A stretch of DNA of 64,000 bases from NCBI GenBank assembly GCA_021818955.1, contig JAKASR010000007.1:1-64000 (forward strand), written 5' to 3'. The notes under the pieces are model-generated. The model saw only the letters and a list, made by a program, of their open reading frames with translations, did no database searches and was not told the DNA's origin. Position numbers and translations under genes: made by a program. Positions 1 through 7,485 of the stretch are shown one piece after another. The DNA comes from Acidobacteriota bacterium. GTDB lineage: Bacteria; Acidobacteriota; Terriglobia; Terriglobales; SCQP01. Within the stretch, counting starts at the first letter, position 1, and each line of letters begins with the position of its first letter.

Positions 1-120
1 CTCGTAATAGTGGCTACGGCTGATGCCGGCATGTTTGCAGGCTTTTGATACGTTCTGCAGGGTTTCGGCCAGGGCCAGCATGCCAATGCGGGCTTTGATA
101 AGCTGTTCGCGGGTGCTCAT
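1..120 (-). CDS. IS481-like transposase, N-terminal fragment cut by window edge
   Basis: The first 40 codons of a minus-strand gene are visible, starting with ATG at 120 and running off the left edge. The reading MSTREQLIKARIGMLALAET followed by a helix-turn-helix-like stretch ending in SRSHYYE is typical of the N-terminal DNA-binding part of IS481/IS3-like integrase-type transposases. A good Shine-Dalgarno sequence (AAGGAG) lies just upstream on the minus strand. The catalytic DDE domain would lie outside the window, so it is unknown whether the gene is intact. The adjoining Sel1-repeat remnant suggests that this insertion disrupted a host gene. Confidence 0.7.
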   Translation of the reverse strand, partial: MSTREQLIKARIGMLALAETLQNVSKACKHAGISRSHYYE

Positions 121-285
121 GAGGTTCTCCTTGTGATTGGCTTTTGAGTCGGTAAACCCAAAAATCCTACCACTCGGAGCCTTCGTGGGCACCTCTCCGG
201 CAGTTGGCTCCGGTCGGGCTTCGCCCTCCCTCCGCCAACCGCCGGTTTAGCGCTCAAACTGTCCGCTCATCTCCCGCTAAGTTCA
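121..285. mobile_element. Probable terminal non-coding part of the IS element
   Basis: This stretch lies between the transposase start codon and the point where recognisable Sel1-repeat coding begins. It contains an inverted-repeat-rich, GC-rich segment at about 180-245. The exact insertion-sequence terminus and target-site duplication cannot be fixed because the other end is outside the window; somewhere between about 250 and 285 is likely, since the Sel1-type reading frame becomes convincing there. No other gene is seen here. Confidence 0.35.
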
Positions 286-711
286 GGTTATGTTCGGGCT
301 GAATTAAAGCTTAGCCGGATGTATGAACAAGGTTTGGGCGTGAAGAAAAGCTCAAGCCGAGCCTATGCCTGGCTGTTGGTTGCGCAGAACACGGCGCGCC
401 AAAAGTTGGAGCAAATTCATCATTATCAAACTGACGAATCCTTTCGCGCGGAAATCAATCTGTGCTATTTGGCATTGCCGGGAAGCCGATATCAGCCTAT
501 TCTGAATCTAGGTTACGGCATTCATGAAATGCATTTTCAATGCCCGCCAGGAAATTGGTGGGAATTTATTCCTCAGGCTGTGCAACCCTTGTTTCGGCTT
601 CAGGCGGTAGTTCAAACCAGATTGAAACAGATGAAATCGGAATTGACGGCGGCGGAATTGAATGCGGGGCAAAAATATGCCGCCAATTTAATACAGAAAA
701 TGAAATCATAA
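283..711 (+). pseudogene. Sel1-like repeat protein remnant, 5'-truncated
   Basis: The frame is open upstream of the first ATG (319) and reads SGYVRAELKLSRMYEQGLGV followed by KKSSSRAYAWLLVA. This is one complete Sel1 repeat (G..RAE..L..MYE.G.GV....RAYAW...A) that begins before any start codon. The rest, to the stop at 709-711, is a C-terminal tail without further clear repeats. Sel1 proteins usually have several repeats after a signal peptide, and none of that is present. The natural explanation is that the left part was removed by the adjacent IS element. Translation from 319 could give a 130-residue fragment, but there is no good ribosome binding site. Confidence 0.6.
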
Positions 712-830
712 AAACAATGAACAGCTTATATCCGCAACCTGTTCGGGTCTATCGCATTTCAGCCCGCCCTGAAGGAGTTTAAATATCTTTCGACGACGAC
801 CGGCGCGACTGCATCCGGCAAATCGATTAA

Positions 831-843
831 AATACAATGTATT
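831..843 (+). promoter_or_regulatory. Candidate autoregulatory operator of the toxin-antitoxin operon
   Basis: A perfect 6-1-6 inverted repeat, AATACA-A-TGTATT, lies 22-34 bases before the antitoxin start codon and overlaps a plausible -10 element (TACAAT, 833-838). Ribbon-helix-helix antitoxins normally repress their own promoter by binding short palindromes in this position. No clear -35 box is seen. Assignment rests on position and symmetry only. Confidence 0.45.
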
Positions 844-864
844 CTTTTGTATCCGGGGTGAATC

Positions 865-1149
865 ATGCCGGGTAAAAACAGCGTGGTGACATTGCGATTG
901 GAACCGGAACTTCGGAAGCGGTTGGACGGTCTGGCTAAAGCGCAACGCCGTAGCCGATCATTTGTTGCCGCCGAAGCGATACGGGAATATGTGACGGTAA
1001 ACGAATGGCAGATGGAAGAGATTAAGAAAAGCCTGGCGGAGGCGGACCTGGGAGAATTCGCCACCGAAAGCGAGGTGCGGCGCATTAAGGAGAAATGGAC
1101 TGCGAGCCGGCGCGCGCGGCATGAACGCCAGCGGACTTCGACCAGATAA
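865..1149 (+). CDS. Ribbon-helix-helix antitoxin, ParD/CopG type
   Basis: This 94-residue protein begins with the pattern of a ribbon-helix-helix DNA-binding domain: a short beta strand SVVTLRLEPEL, then helices around KRLDGLAKAQRRSRSFVAAE and AIREYV. The charged C-terminal half would be the toxin-binding tail. Antitoxins of this class neutralise the cognate ParE/RelE-type toxin and repress the operon. The toxin gene follows after 21 bp, the usual order. A palindrome before the gene could be its operator. The family assignment is firm; the exact subfamily (ParD versus RelB-like) is not. Confidence 0.85.
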   Translation: MPGKNSVVTLRLEPELRKRLDGLAKAQRRSRSFVAAEAIREYVTVNEWQMEEIKKSLAEADLGEFATESEVRRIKEKWTASRRARHERQRTSTR

Positions 1150-1170
1150 AAAGCAGGACGGTATCGCAGG

Positions 1171-1461
1171 ATGCCACTGAAAATTCGATGGTTGAAACAG
1201 GCATTGGCAAACCTGGATGCGGAAGCCGAATATATTTCGCGCGATAACCCTGCAGCCGCCCAGCGGGTACTAACCGCCGTCATGGATGCCGTAGAACTTC
1301 TTGCCCGCCATCCGGCCTTGGGCCGACCAGGACGGGTCGAAGGAACGCGCGAACTGGTTGTAGTGGGAACGCCGTATATTATCCCTTACCGGGTTCGTCA
1401 GGATGGAGTTGAAGTTTTGCGTGTCTTTCACGGCGTTCGAAAATGGCCCCCAAAGTTCTAA
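1171..1461 (+). CDS. ParE/RelE-family toxin
   Basis: At 96 residues it has the size and pattern of the ParE/RelE plasmid-stabilisation toxin fold: an N-terminal strand and helix (IRWLKQALANLDAEAEYISR), PAAAQRV, then LARHPALGRPGRVEGTRELV and a C-terminal strand pair ending in VEVLRVFHGVRKWP. ParE members poison DNA gyrase and RelE members cleave mRNA; the GRPGRVEGTREL segment followed by the VFHGVRKWP end favours ParE. The gene is preceded by a Shine-Dalgarno-like AGGACGG and is certainly co-transcribed with the antitoxin. It converges on the haemoglobin gene, with 28 bp between the stop codons. Confidence 0.88.
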   Translation: MPLKIRWLKQALANLDAEAEYISRDNPAAAQRVLTAVMDAVELLARHPALGRPGRVEGTRELVVVGTPYIIPYRVRQDGVEVLRVFHGVRKWPPKF

Positions 1462-1489
1462 AGCCAATTTCCGGCGGCAGTGGCTCGGC

Positions 1490-1882
1490 TCAGCGACTCG
1501 ACCCCGTCTCGGCCTGATTGATCAAAAAGGTAGCGGCCTCGGCAAAAAACCCGCGCAGGCGCGCGGCGGCCGGCTCGGGCAGCGCAGCTTCATCGAGCGC
1601 GCGGTTCATCAACTCGACCCAGCGATTGCGGGCCGCCTGGTTGATGGCAAAACGAAAATGACGCGGTTTCAGCCGGGGATGCCCGCGCTGCTCGACATAG
1701 CGCGGCGGGCCGCCAAAGCGGAAGATCAGGAACTCGCGCAGGCGGTGCTCGGCGCCCTCCAGGTCGTTGGCCGGATACATGGGGCCCAGAATCGGGTCGG
1801 CGGGTACTTGGCGATAAAAAGCTTCCACGAGCCGGGTGAATCCAGCTTCGCCGACTTCCTGATAAATCTGGCTATCCTCCAT
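1490..1882 (-). CDS. Truncated haemoglobin, group II (HbO type)
   Basis: From the ATG at 1882 the protein is 130 residues, the usual size for a 2-on-2 globin. Diagnostic segments are IYQEVGEAGFTRLVEAFYRQ, DPILGPMYP, the EHRLREFLIFRFGGP stretch and RGHPRLKPRH, which contains the likely proximal haem-ligand histidine region. The C-terminus WVELMNRALDEA..LRGFFAEAATFLIN is also typical. Such proteins bind O2 or NO and are linked to nitrosative or redox stress; the role here is unknown. The open frame extends to 1990, but the upstream residues do not fit the family, so 1882 (or ATG 1894) is preferred. Confidence 0.88.
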   Translation of the reverse strand: MEDSQIYQEVGEAGFTRLVEAFYRQVPADPILGPMYPANDLEGAEHRLREFLIFRFGGPPRYVEQRGHPRLKPRHFRFAINQAARNRWVELMNRALDEAALPEPAAARLRGFFAEAATFLINQAETGSSR

Positions 1883-2068
1883 GAATTCAATCATAAAGCC
1901 AGCCAAAGTTGTGCTGTAGTGGACGTTAGCTACGCTTGAATCCAATTCTCCCCCAAAAACTGACCATTGACATACCCACTCCGCGGGCACCGCTCCGCGG
2001 GCGTATTTTCGATTTGAAGGGCCAAGCTTGGATTACTTGGCCATTTTTGGGGATTTAAATTTCGCCGC

Positions 2069-3754
2069 ATGAGCGCCGTGGGCCACAGCCAGATTACGCA
2101 GCACTATCGCCTGCCGCCGGAGCGGCCTTTTCTGGCCGGCGAGCGGTCCGAGGTTACCATCCTGCTCGGCGGGTTGACGGAGACCCATGACCGTCTGATC
2201 CGCGCCGTTTTCGAGGGCAACGGTTATCGTTGCCAGAACCTGCCCACTCCGGATCGCGCCGATTACCAGGTCGGCCGCGAATACGGCAATCTCGGGCAGT
2301 GCAATCCGACTTACTTTACCGCCGGCAACCTGGTGCGCTTTTTACGCCAACTGGAAGCCGGCGGGCTGTCGCGCGAGGAGATCGCGCGCCGCTACGTGTT
2401 TTTCACCGCCGGCACCTGCGGTCCCTGCCGGTTTGGCATGTACGAGGCGGAATACCGCATGGTGCTGCGCCGCGCCGGCTTCGACCAGTTCCGGGTGTTG
2501 CTATTTTTGCAAAACGATGGCGTGCGCGCCTCGAGCGAGCCCGGCTTGCACTTCAGCCTGGATTTCGGCCTGGGCATGATGAATGCGCTGCAATGGGGCG
2601 ACGCGCTGCAGGATTTATTGCGCTCCATTCGACCTTACGAGCTGACCCCGGGCGCGACCGACGCCGCCTATGAAGCCGCGCTGGCCGAGTTGGGACGGGA
2701 GCTGCGCGAGCGCCGCTCGTTCGATATCACCAGCAAACATTCGCGCTGGCCGCAAGCCTGGCGCGAGGCGCGCCTGGTGCGCAGCCCGGTCAACACGCTG
2801 GGGAAGCTGGCGCGACACTGGCGCGGCGAGGATACGCGGCGGGCGCTCGCGGCGGCGCGCGCCCGCCTGGCGGCGGTCGAAGTGGACCGGCTGCGAGTGA
2901 GGCCGGTGGTGAAAATCACCGGCGAATTCTGGGCCCAAACCACCAATGGCGATGGCAATTTTCACCTGTTTTCGCTGCTGGAGCGCGAAGGCGCCGAAGT
3001 GCTGCTCGATCCGCTGGCCAATTGGGTGCTTTACCTGCTTTACCAGGCCCAGGCGGAAGCGCGCCGCGCCCGCTGGCTGGAGCGAGGTTATGGCTGGGGC
3101 GGGGACTGGCAAGGGATAAACCAGGCGCGCCGCCGCCTGGGAGTGGAATGGCGGAGTTGGACGAAAGCGGTTTTATTTGGACTTGCCAGCCGGCTGTGGA
3201 CCTGGCAATACGATTTCGTGCGCCGGGCCCTGGGCGGCGGACACCGCCTGGCGCCGCAGGCGGAACTGGCCCGGCTGGCCGAGCCGTTTTACAATCCCCT
3301 GGCGCGCGGCGGCGAAGGCCATCTCGAGGTGGCGAAAAATCTTTATTATTCCCGGCATCGCCTGGCGCACATGGTGCTTGCCATCAAGCCGTTTGGCTGC
3401 ATGCCTTCGACGCAATCCGATGGGGTGCAGGCGGCGGTGGTGCGCCAGCAGCGAGGCGTGATTTTTCTATCAATTGAAACCGCCGGCGAAGGCGAAGTGC
3501 ATGCCCATAGCCGCGCCTTGATGGCGCTGGGCGAAGCCCGGCAGCGGGCGCGAGCCGAGTTCAACCGCGCGCTGCAATCCACCGGCCGCAGCCTGGAAGA
3601 GATTCGCGGCTTTGTCGCCGTCCATCCCCCACTGCGCAGCGCGCTCTATCCGCTGCCGCGGGTGGAAGGGGTGGCGGGCATGGCGGCGCAATTTGCCTTG
3701 CATGTCAGCGACCTGATGGCCGGGCGCGCCCGGCTGCGGAAGGTGGCGGCATGA
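2069..3754 (+). CDS. 2-hydroxyacyl-CoA dehydratase-like subunit of a PlsA/GeR-type system
   Basis: This 561-residue protein matches the HgdB/COG3581 type of '2-hydroxyglutaryl-CoA dehydratase-related' proteins. It has an opening segment VTILLGGLTETHDRLIRAVF, a conserved YGNLGQCNPTYFTAGNLV block, FFTAGTCGPCRFGMYEAEYR with a C-x-x-C likely to bind an Fe-S cluster, and a late IKPFGCMPSTQSDG block. These proteins receive low-potential electrons from an ATP-driven activase. The activase partner begins inside this gene's stop codon (ATGA overlap at 3751). The pair resembles PlsA/PlsR, needed for plasmalogens in Clostridium perfringens, and the proposed glycerol ester reductase (GeR). An ether-lipid role is therefore attractive but inferred; acyl-CoA dehydration is the alternative. 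Confidence 0.75.
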   Translation: MSAVGHSQITQHYRLPPERPFLAGERSEVTILLGGLTETHDRLIRAVFEGNGYRCQNLPTPDRADYQVGREYGNLGQCNPTYFTAGNLVRFLRQLEAGGLSREEIARRYVFFTAGTCGPCRFGMYEAEYRMVLRRAGFDQFRVLLFLQNDGVRASSEPGLHFSLDFGLGMMNALQWGDALQDLLRSIRPYELTPGATDAAYEAALAELGRELRERRSFDITSKHSRWPQAWREARLVRSPVNTLGKLARHWRGEDTRRALAAARARLAAVEVDRLRVRPVVKITGEFWAQTTNGDGNFHLFSLLEREGAEVLLDPLANWVLYLLYQAQAEARRARWLERGYGWGGDWQGINQARRRLGVEWRSWTKAVLFGLASRLWTWQYDFVRRALGGGHRLAPQAELARLAEPFYNPLARGGEGHLEVAKNLYYSRHRLAHMVLAIKPFGCMPSTQSDGVQAAVVRQQRGVIFLSIETAGEGEVHAHSRALMALGEARQRARAEFNRALQSTGRSLEEIRGFVAVHPPLRSALYPLPRVEGVAGMAAQFALHVSDLMAGRARLRKVAA

Positions 3755-6700
3755 CCGGCGCTTTGCCCCAAGCAGCGGTGCCTCCAGCTCCCGCCGCGGC
3801 GGCCGCTTTGGCCCGGTACTGGATCGGCCTGGATGCCGGCTCAACCACGGTCAAGGCAGTGGTGGTGGAGGCCGCAACGGGCGCGGTGGCGTGGCGCGAG
3901 TACCGCCGCCATCGCACTCGCCAGGCGGAAATGGCGCTGGAATTTCTGCGCCGCATCGAGCGCGAATTAAGCTTGGATTTTTCCGCCACCCGGCTCTGCC
4001 TTACCGGTTCGGGCGGCGCGGCGCTGGAGGCGGCCGGCGGGCGTTATGTGCAGGAAGTGCGCGCCGTTGCCGCCGCGGCCCGGGCGCTGCATCCTGGAGC
4101 GCGCACCATCCTCGAGCTTGGCGGCCAGGACGCCAAACTACTCGTATTTGAGCCGGATGGCGAAGGCGGCACGCGCACGTTTGCTTCCATGAACGATAAA
4201 TGCGCCGGCGGCACTGGCGCGGTGATCGATAAGATATCCGCCAAGCTGGGCTTGGACAATCAGCGGCTGATTCAATTGCCTTATGACGGCGTGAGCCTGC
4301 ATCCGATCGCCGGCAAATGCGGGGTTTTTGCCGAATCGGATATCAACTCGCTGCAGAAGCAGGGCATCGCGGCGGAAGAACTGATGGCCTCGCTGTTCGA
4401 CGCCATCGTGCTGCAAAACCTGACCGTGCTGACTCGCGGGCATCTGCTGCCGCCCCGGGTGCTGCTGCTCGGCGGTCCGCATGCCAGCCTGCCGGCGCTG
4501 CGCCAGGCCTGGCGCAGCCACCTGAGCCGGATCTGGCGCGAGCGCGAACTGGCGCTGCCCGAAGGCGTGCCGCTGGCAGATTTAGTGCTGGCGCCGGAAC
4601 ACGCCGCCACCTATGGCGCCTATGGCGCGGTGCTGGCGGGATGGGAAGAGCCGGAAGCGGTTCCCGCCTACCAGGGCGCGGTAGCCTTGGAGCACGCGCT
4701 GGCCGGACGCCAACACTCGCGGCCGCAGGCTATTCCCGGGCTGGCGGGCGAGCCGGAACCCTTGCGCCAGTTCCGCCGGCGCTATCGCGCGCCGGAGTGG
4801 TCGGCGCCGGAAATCTTCCCCGGCGATTTGCCCGCCTGGATCGGCCTGGATGCCGGTTCAACCTCGACCAAGGCGGTCTTGCTCGACCGCGAGGGCCAGT
4901 TGTTGCGCTCCGCCTATCGGCTTTCCGCCGGGAATCCCTTGCAGGATGCGCAGGCATTGTTGGCCGAGTTGGAATCGAGCGCTGCGCAAGCGGGTGCACG
5001 CCTGCGCGTGCTCGGCCTGGCCGTGACCGGCTATGCCAAAGATTTGCTTGCGCCCGCATTGGGCGCCGACCTGGCCTTGCCCGAAACTGTCGCCCATGCC
5101 GCTTCGGCGCTCGCCGTGGCGCGCCAGGTCGAGGTGATCCTTGACGTGGGCGGACAGGACATCAAGCTGATGGTGTTGCGCGAGGGCCGGGTGCGCGATT
5201 TTCGCCTGAATTCCCAGTGCTCGGCCGGCAATGGTTTTTTCCTGCAGGCCACCGCCGAAAGTTTCGGCGTGCCGCTCGGCCAATATGCCGAAACCGCCTT
5301 TCAGGCCAAGGCAATGCCGGAGTTTGGCTACGGCTGCGCGGTGTTTCTGCAATCCGATATCGCCAACTTTCAGCGCCAGGGCTGGGAAGCGGCGGAAATC
5401 CTGGCCGGGCTGGCGGCGGTGTTGCCCAAAAATATCTTTTTCTACGTCGCCGGCATCGCCAACCCGGCGCAATTGGGCGCGCGCTTTCTCCTGCAGGGCG
5501 GCGCGCAAAAAAATCTGGCCGTGGTCAAGGCGGAAGTTGATTTTCTCCAGGCGCGCTACAGCGGCCCGCGCCCGCTCGAAATCTCGCTGCATCCGCATTG
5601 TGGCGAAGCGGGCGCAATCGGCGCGGCCCTCGAAGCCCGCCGGGCTTCGTTAAGCGCAGCCGCCCGCCGGGCTTCGTTAAGCGCAGCCGCCCGCCGGGCT
5701 TCGTTAAGCGCAGCCGCCCGCCGGGCTTCGTTAAGCGCAGCCGCCCGCCGGGCTTCGTTAAGCGCAGCCGCGCATAGAACTTCATTCCGCGAAGCCGGGG
5801 CAGCACAAAATGATGCGCGAGGCACCGATGTTGATGCCGCATTGCCCAGCCGTTTCATCGGATTTGCGGCCCTGGCGCGATTGCGAGCCACCAGCCGCCG
5901 GGACGAATCCACCCGCTGCCGCTTCTGCCGCAATGCCTGCTTGCGCACCTTCGTAACGCTCGAAAAGACGGCCGAGCCACCGCCGGCCGATTTTCAACTG
6001 GCGCAGCCAACGTCTCCAGGCAAGCCGCCAATACCGGCCCAGCCGCCGGATCGTCCGGAAGCCAAACCGCCTGCCGAACCAGCCATGCTTCGCCGGCTGA
6101 TTCTGGCGAGTTGCGAAAAAGGCGCCGCCGAAGACGTGGAAACCATGCGCCGCCTGCAATTCGGCACGGACGCGGTGCAGCGCGCCAATCCCAATCTGGC
6201 TGCCTGGGCCGCGGACGCCGCGTGGCGGCCGCCGCGCCAGCAACCGGAAACACCCCGCCGCAAGCGCCTGGGCCGATTAGGCGGGCTGCGCGGCAGTGAT
6301 GCCGCGGGCCGGCTGCGCGCCGAGTATCGCCTGGGCATTCCGCGGGTGCTCGATTTCTACCTTTATGCGCCACTGTTCAGCGGCTATTTTCTCGGGTTGG
6401 GGCTGCGGGCGCAAAACCTGGTGTATTCCGATTTCACCAGCCCCGAGTTATACCGCGCCGGCTCGAGCCGCGGGGCCATCGACCCCTGCTTTCCCTCGAA
6501 AGTGGCGCTGGCGCACGTCGAGGCCCTGTTGCGCCGGCGCGCGCCGCGCCCGCTGGATGCGATCTTCTTCCCTCTTTTTGACGTGCTCGATTCGCCTGTC
6601 CGCGCGCGCGCGCATAATGGCTGCCCCGCCGCGGCGGTTACGCCGGAGGTGGTGCGCGCGGCGCTGGCCGAAGCCCTCGATCCGGCGGCCGGTGGCGTCG

Positions 6701-7485
6701 ATTACGTCCAGCCGCTGCTCGATCTCAGCGACCGCAAGCGGTTCGCGCGCCAGATGTTCGCCGCCTGGCGCGAGCGCCTGCGGCTGACGCCCGCGGAAAA
6801 CGAGCGCGCCTGCGAGTGGGGTTTCGCGCATTACCAGGCATTTCGCGCCGAAATGGAATGGCGCGCCGGACGGGTATTGGAGCGCCTGGAGCGGGAACAG
6901 CGCATCGGGCTGGTGCTGCTCGGCCGGCCGTATCATCACGATCCCGGCTTGAACCACGCCATCCCGGAAGATTTACAAAAGCTCGGCTATCCCATCCTCA
7001 GCCAAAACGCGCTGCCGCGCGATCCAGCCATGCTGGAGCGGCTGTTCGGCCATGAAATCGCCGCCGGCCTGATACGCGACGCTATGGATCTGGGCGATAT
7101 CTGGAAAAATTCCACCGCCGCTGCCACCAACGACAAGCTTTGGGCGGCGAAGTTCGCGGCGCGCCATCCTTGGCTGGTCGGCCTGGAGCTTTCCAGCTTC
7201 AAATGCGGGCACGATGCCCCCGTTTCCTCACTGCTGGAATCATTGTTCGAGGCCGCCGGCAAGCCGTTTTTCTACTTTCGCGATCTGGACGAAAACAAAG
7301 CCGCGGGCTCCATCCGGCTGCGCATCGAAACCATGGATTATTTTTTGCGCCGCTACCGGGAGGAACTCCTGGCGGCGGAACGCCCTTGCGCGGCTGCGGG
7401 CTTGCTGGATGCGGAAGACGCCTGGCCCGAGGCCGGCGCCCTACATGGAGATGAAGCCTCCACAGGAGCTACTTGCCATGCCTGA
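3751..7485 (+). CDS. Double BadF/BadG-type activase fused to DUF2229 (PlsA/GeR-like)
   Basis: The 1244-residue protein has two ASKHA activase domains: residues about 25-300 (IGLDAGSTTVKAVV, GGQDAKLL, MNDKCAGGTGAVIDKI) and about 370-630 (IGLDAGSTSTKAVLL, DVGGQDIKLM, NSQCSAGNGFFLQ). The cysteine in each CxxGxG block normally ligates a bridging [4Fe-4S] cluster. A linker of five identical 9-residue repeats follows (about 630-675), then a Cys-rich RCRFCRNAC motif (about 723) and a DUF2229 domain from about 862 (GIPRVLDFYLYAPLFSGYF, IDPCFPSKVALAHVE, FFPLFD). Such activases use ATP to lower the cluster potential and fire electrons into the dehydratase-like partner encoded upstream. It is coupled on both sides: ATGA with the preceding gene and an 8-bp overlap with the radical-SAM gene. 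Confidence 0.8.
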   Translation: MTGALPQAAVPPAPAAAAALARYWIGLDAGSTTVKAVVVEAATGAVAWREYRRHRTRQAEMALEFLRRIERELSLDFSATRLCLTGSGGAALEAAGGRYVQEVRAVAAAARALHPGARTILELGGQDAKLLVFEPDGEGGTRTFASMNDKCAGGTGAVIDKISAKLGLDNQRLIQLPYDGVSLHPIAGKCGVFAESDINSLQKQGIAAEELMASLFDAIVLQNLTVLTRGHLLPPRVLLLGGPHASLPALRQAWRSHLSRIWRERELALPEGVPLADLVLAPEHAATYGAYGAVLAGWEEPEAVPAYQGAVALEHALAGRQHSRPQAIPGLAGEPEPLRQFRRRYRAPEWSAPEIFPGDLPAWIGLDAGSTSTKAVLLDREGQLLRSAYRLSAGNPLQDAQALLAELESSAAQAGARLRVLGLAVTGYAKDLLAPALGADLALPETVAHAASALAVARQVEVILDVGGQDIKLMVLREGRVRDFRLNSQCSAGNGFFLQATAESFGVPLGQYAETAFQAKAMPEFGYGCAVFLQSDIANFQRQGWEAAEILAGLAAVLPKNIFFYVAGIANPAQLGARFLLQGGAQKNLAVVKAEVDFLQARYSGPRPLEISLHPHCGEAGAIGAALEARRASLSAAARRASLSAAARRASLSAAARRASLSAAARRASLSAAAHRTSFREAGAAQNDARGTDVDAALPSRFIGFAALARLRATSRRDESTRCRFCRNACLRTFVTLEKTAEPPPADFQLAQPTSPGKPPIPAQPPDRPEAKPPAEPAMLRRLILASCEKGAAEDVETMRRLQFGTDAVQRANPNLAAWAADAAWRPPRQQPETPRRKRLGRLGGLRGSDAAGRLRAEYRLGIPRVLDFYLYAPLFSGYFLGLGLRAQNLVYSDFTSPELYRAGSSRGAIDPCFPSKVALAHVEALLRRRAPRPLDAIFFPLFDVLDSPVRARAHNGCPAAAVTPEVVRAALAEALDPAAGGVDYVQPLLDLSDRKRFARQMFAAWRERLRLTPAENERACEWGFAHYQAFRAEMEWRAGRVLERLEREQRIGLVLLGRPYHHDPGLNHAIPEDLQKLGYPILSQNALPRDPAMLERLFGHEIAAGLIRDAMDLGDIWKNSTAAATNDKLWAAKFAARHPWLVGLELSSFKCGHDAPVSSLLESLFEAAGKPFFYFRDLDENKAAGSIRLRIETMDYFLRRYREELLAAERPCAAAGLLDAEDAWPEAGALHGDEASTGATCHA
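5636..5771 (+). repeat. In-frame 27-bp tandem repeat, five units, in the activase linker
   Basis: Five essentially identical 27-bp units (anchor CGGGCTTCGT at 5641, 5668, 5695, 5722 and 5749) encode ARRASLSAA five times between the second activase domain and the DUF2229 part. The unit length is a multiple of three, so copy-number change keeps the frame. The near-perfect identity points to recent expansion by slippage or unequal recombination. The repeats add a basic, alanine/serine-rich flexible linker. Open frames on the opposite strand here are by-products of the repeat. Confidence 0.95.

Noticed and set aside
5525-5948. Minus-strand open frames across the 27-bp repeat of the activase gene
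   Set aside because: By-products of a repeat unit divisible by three; they have no start signal and lie inside a well-supported gene.
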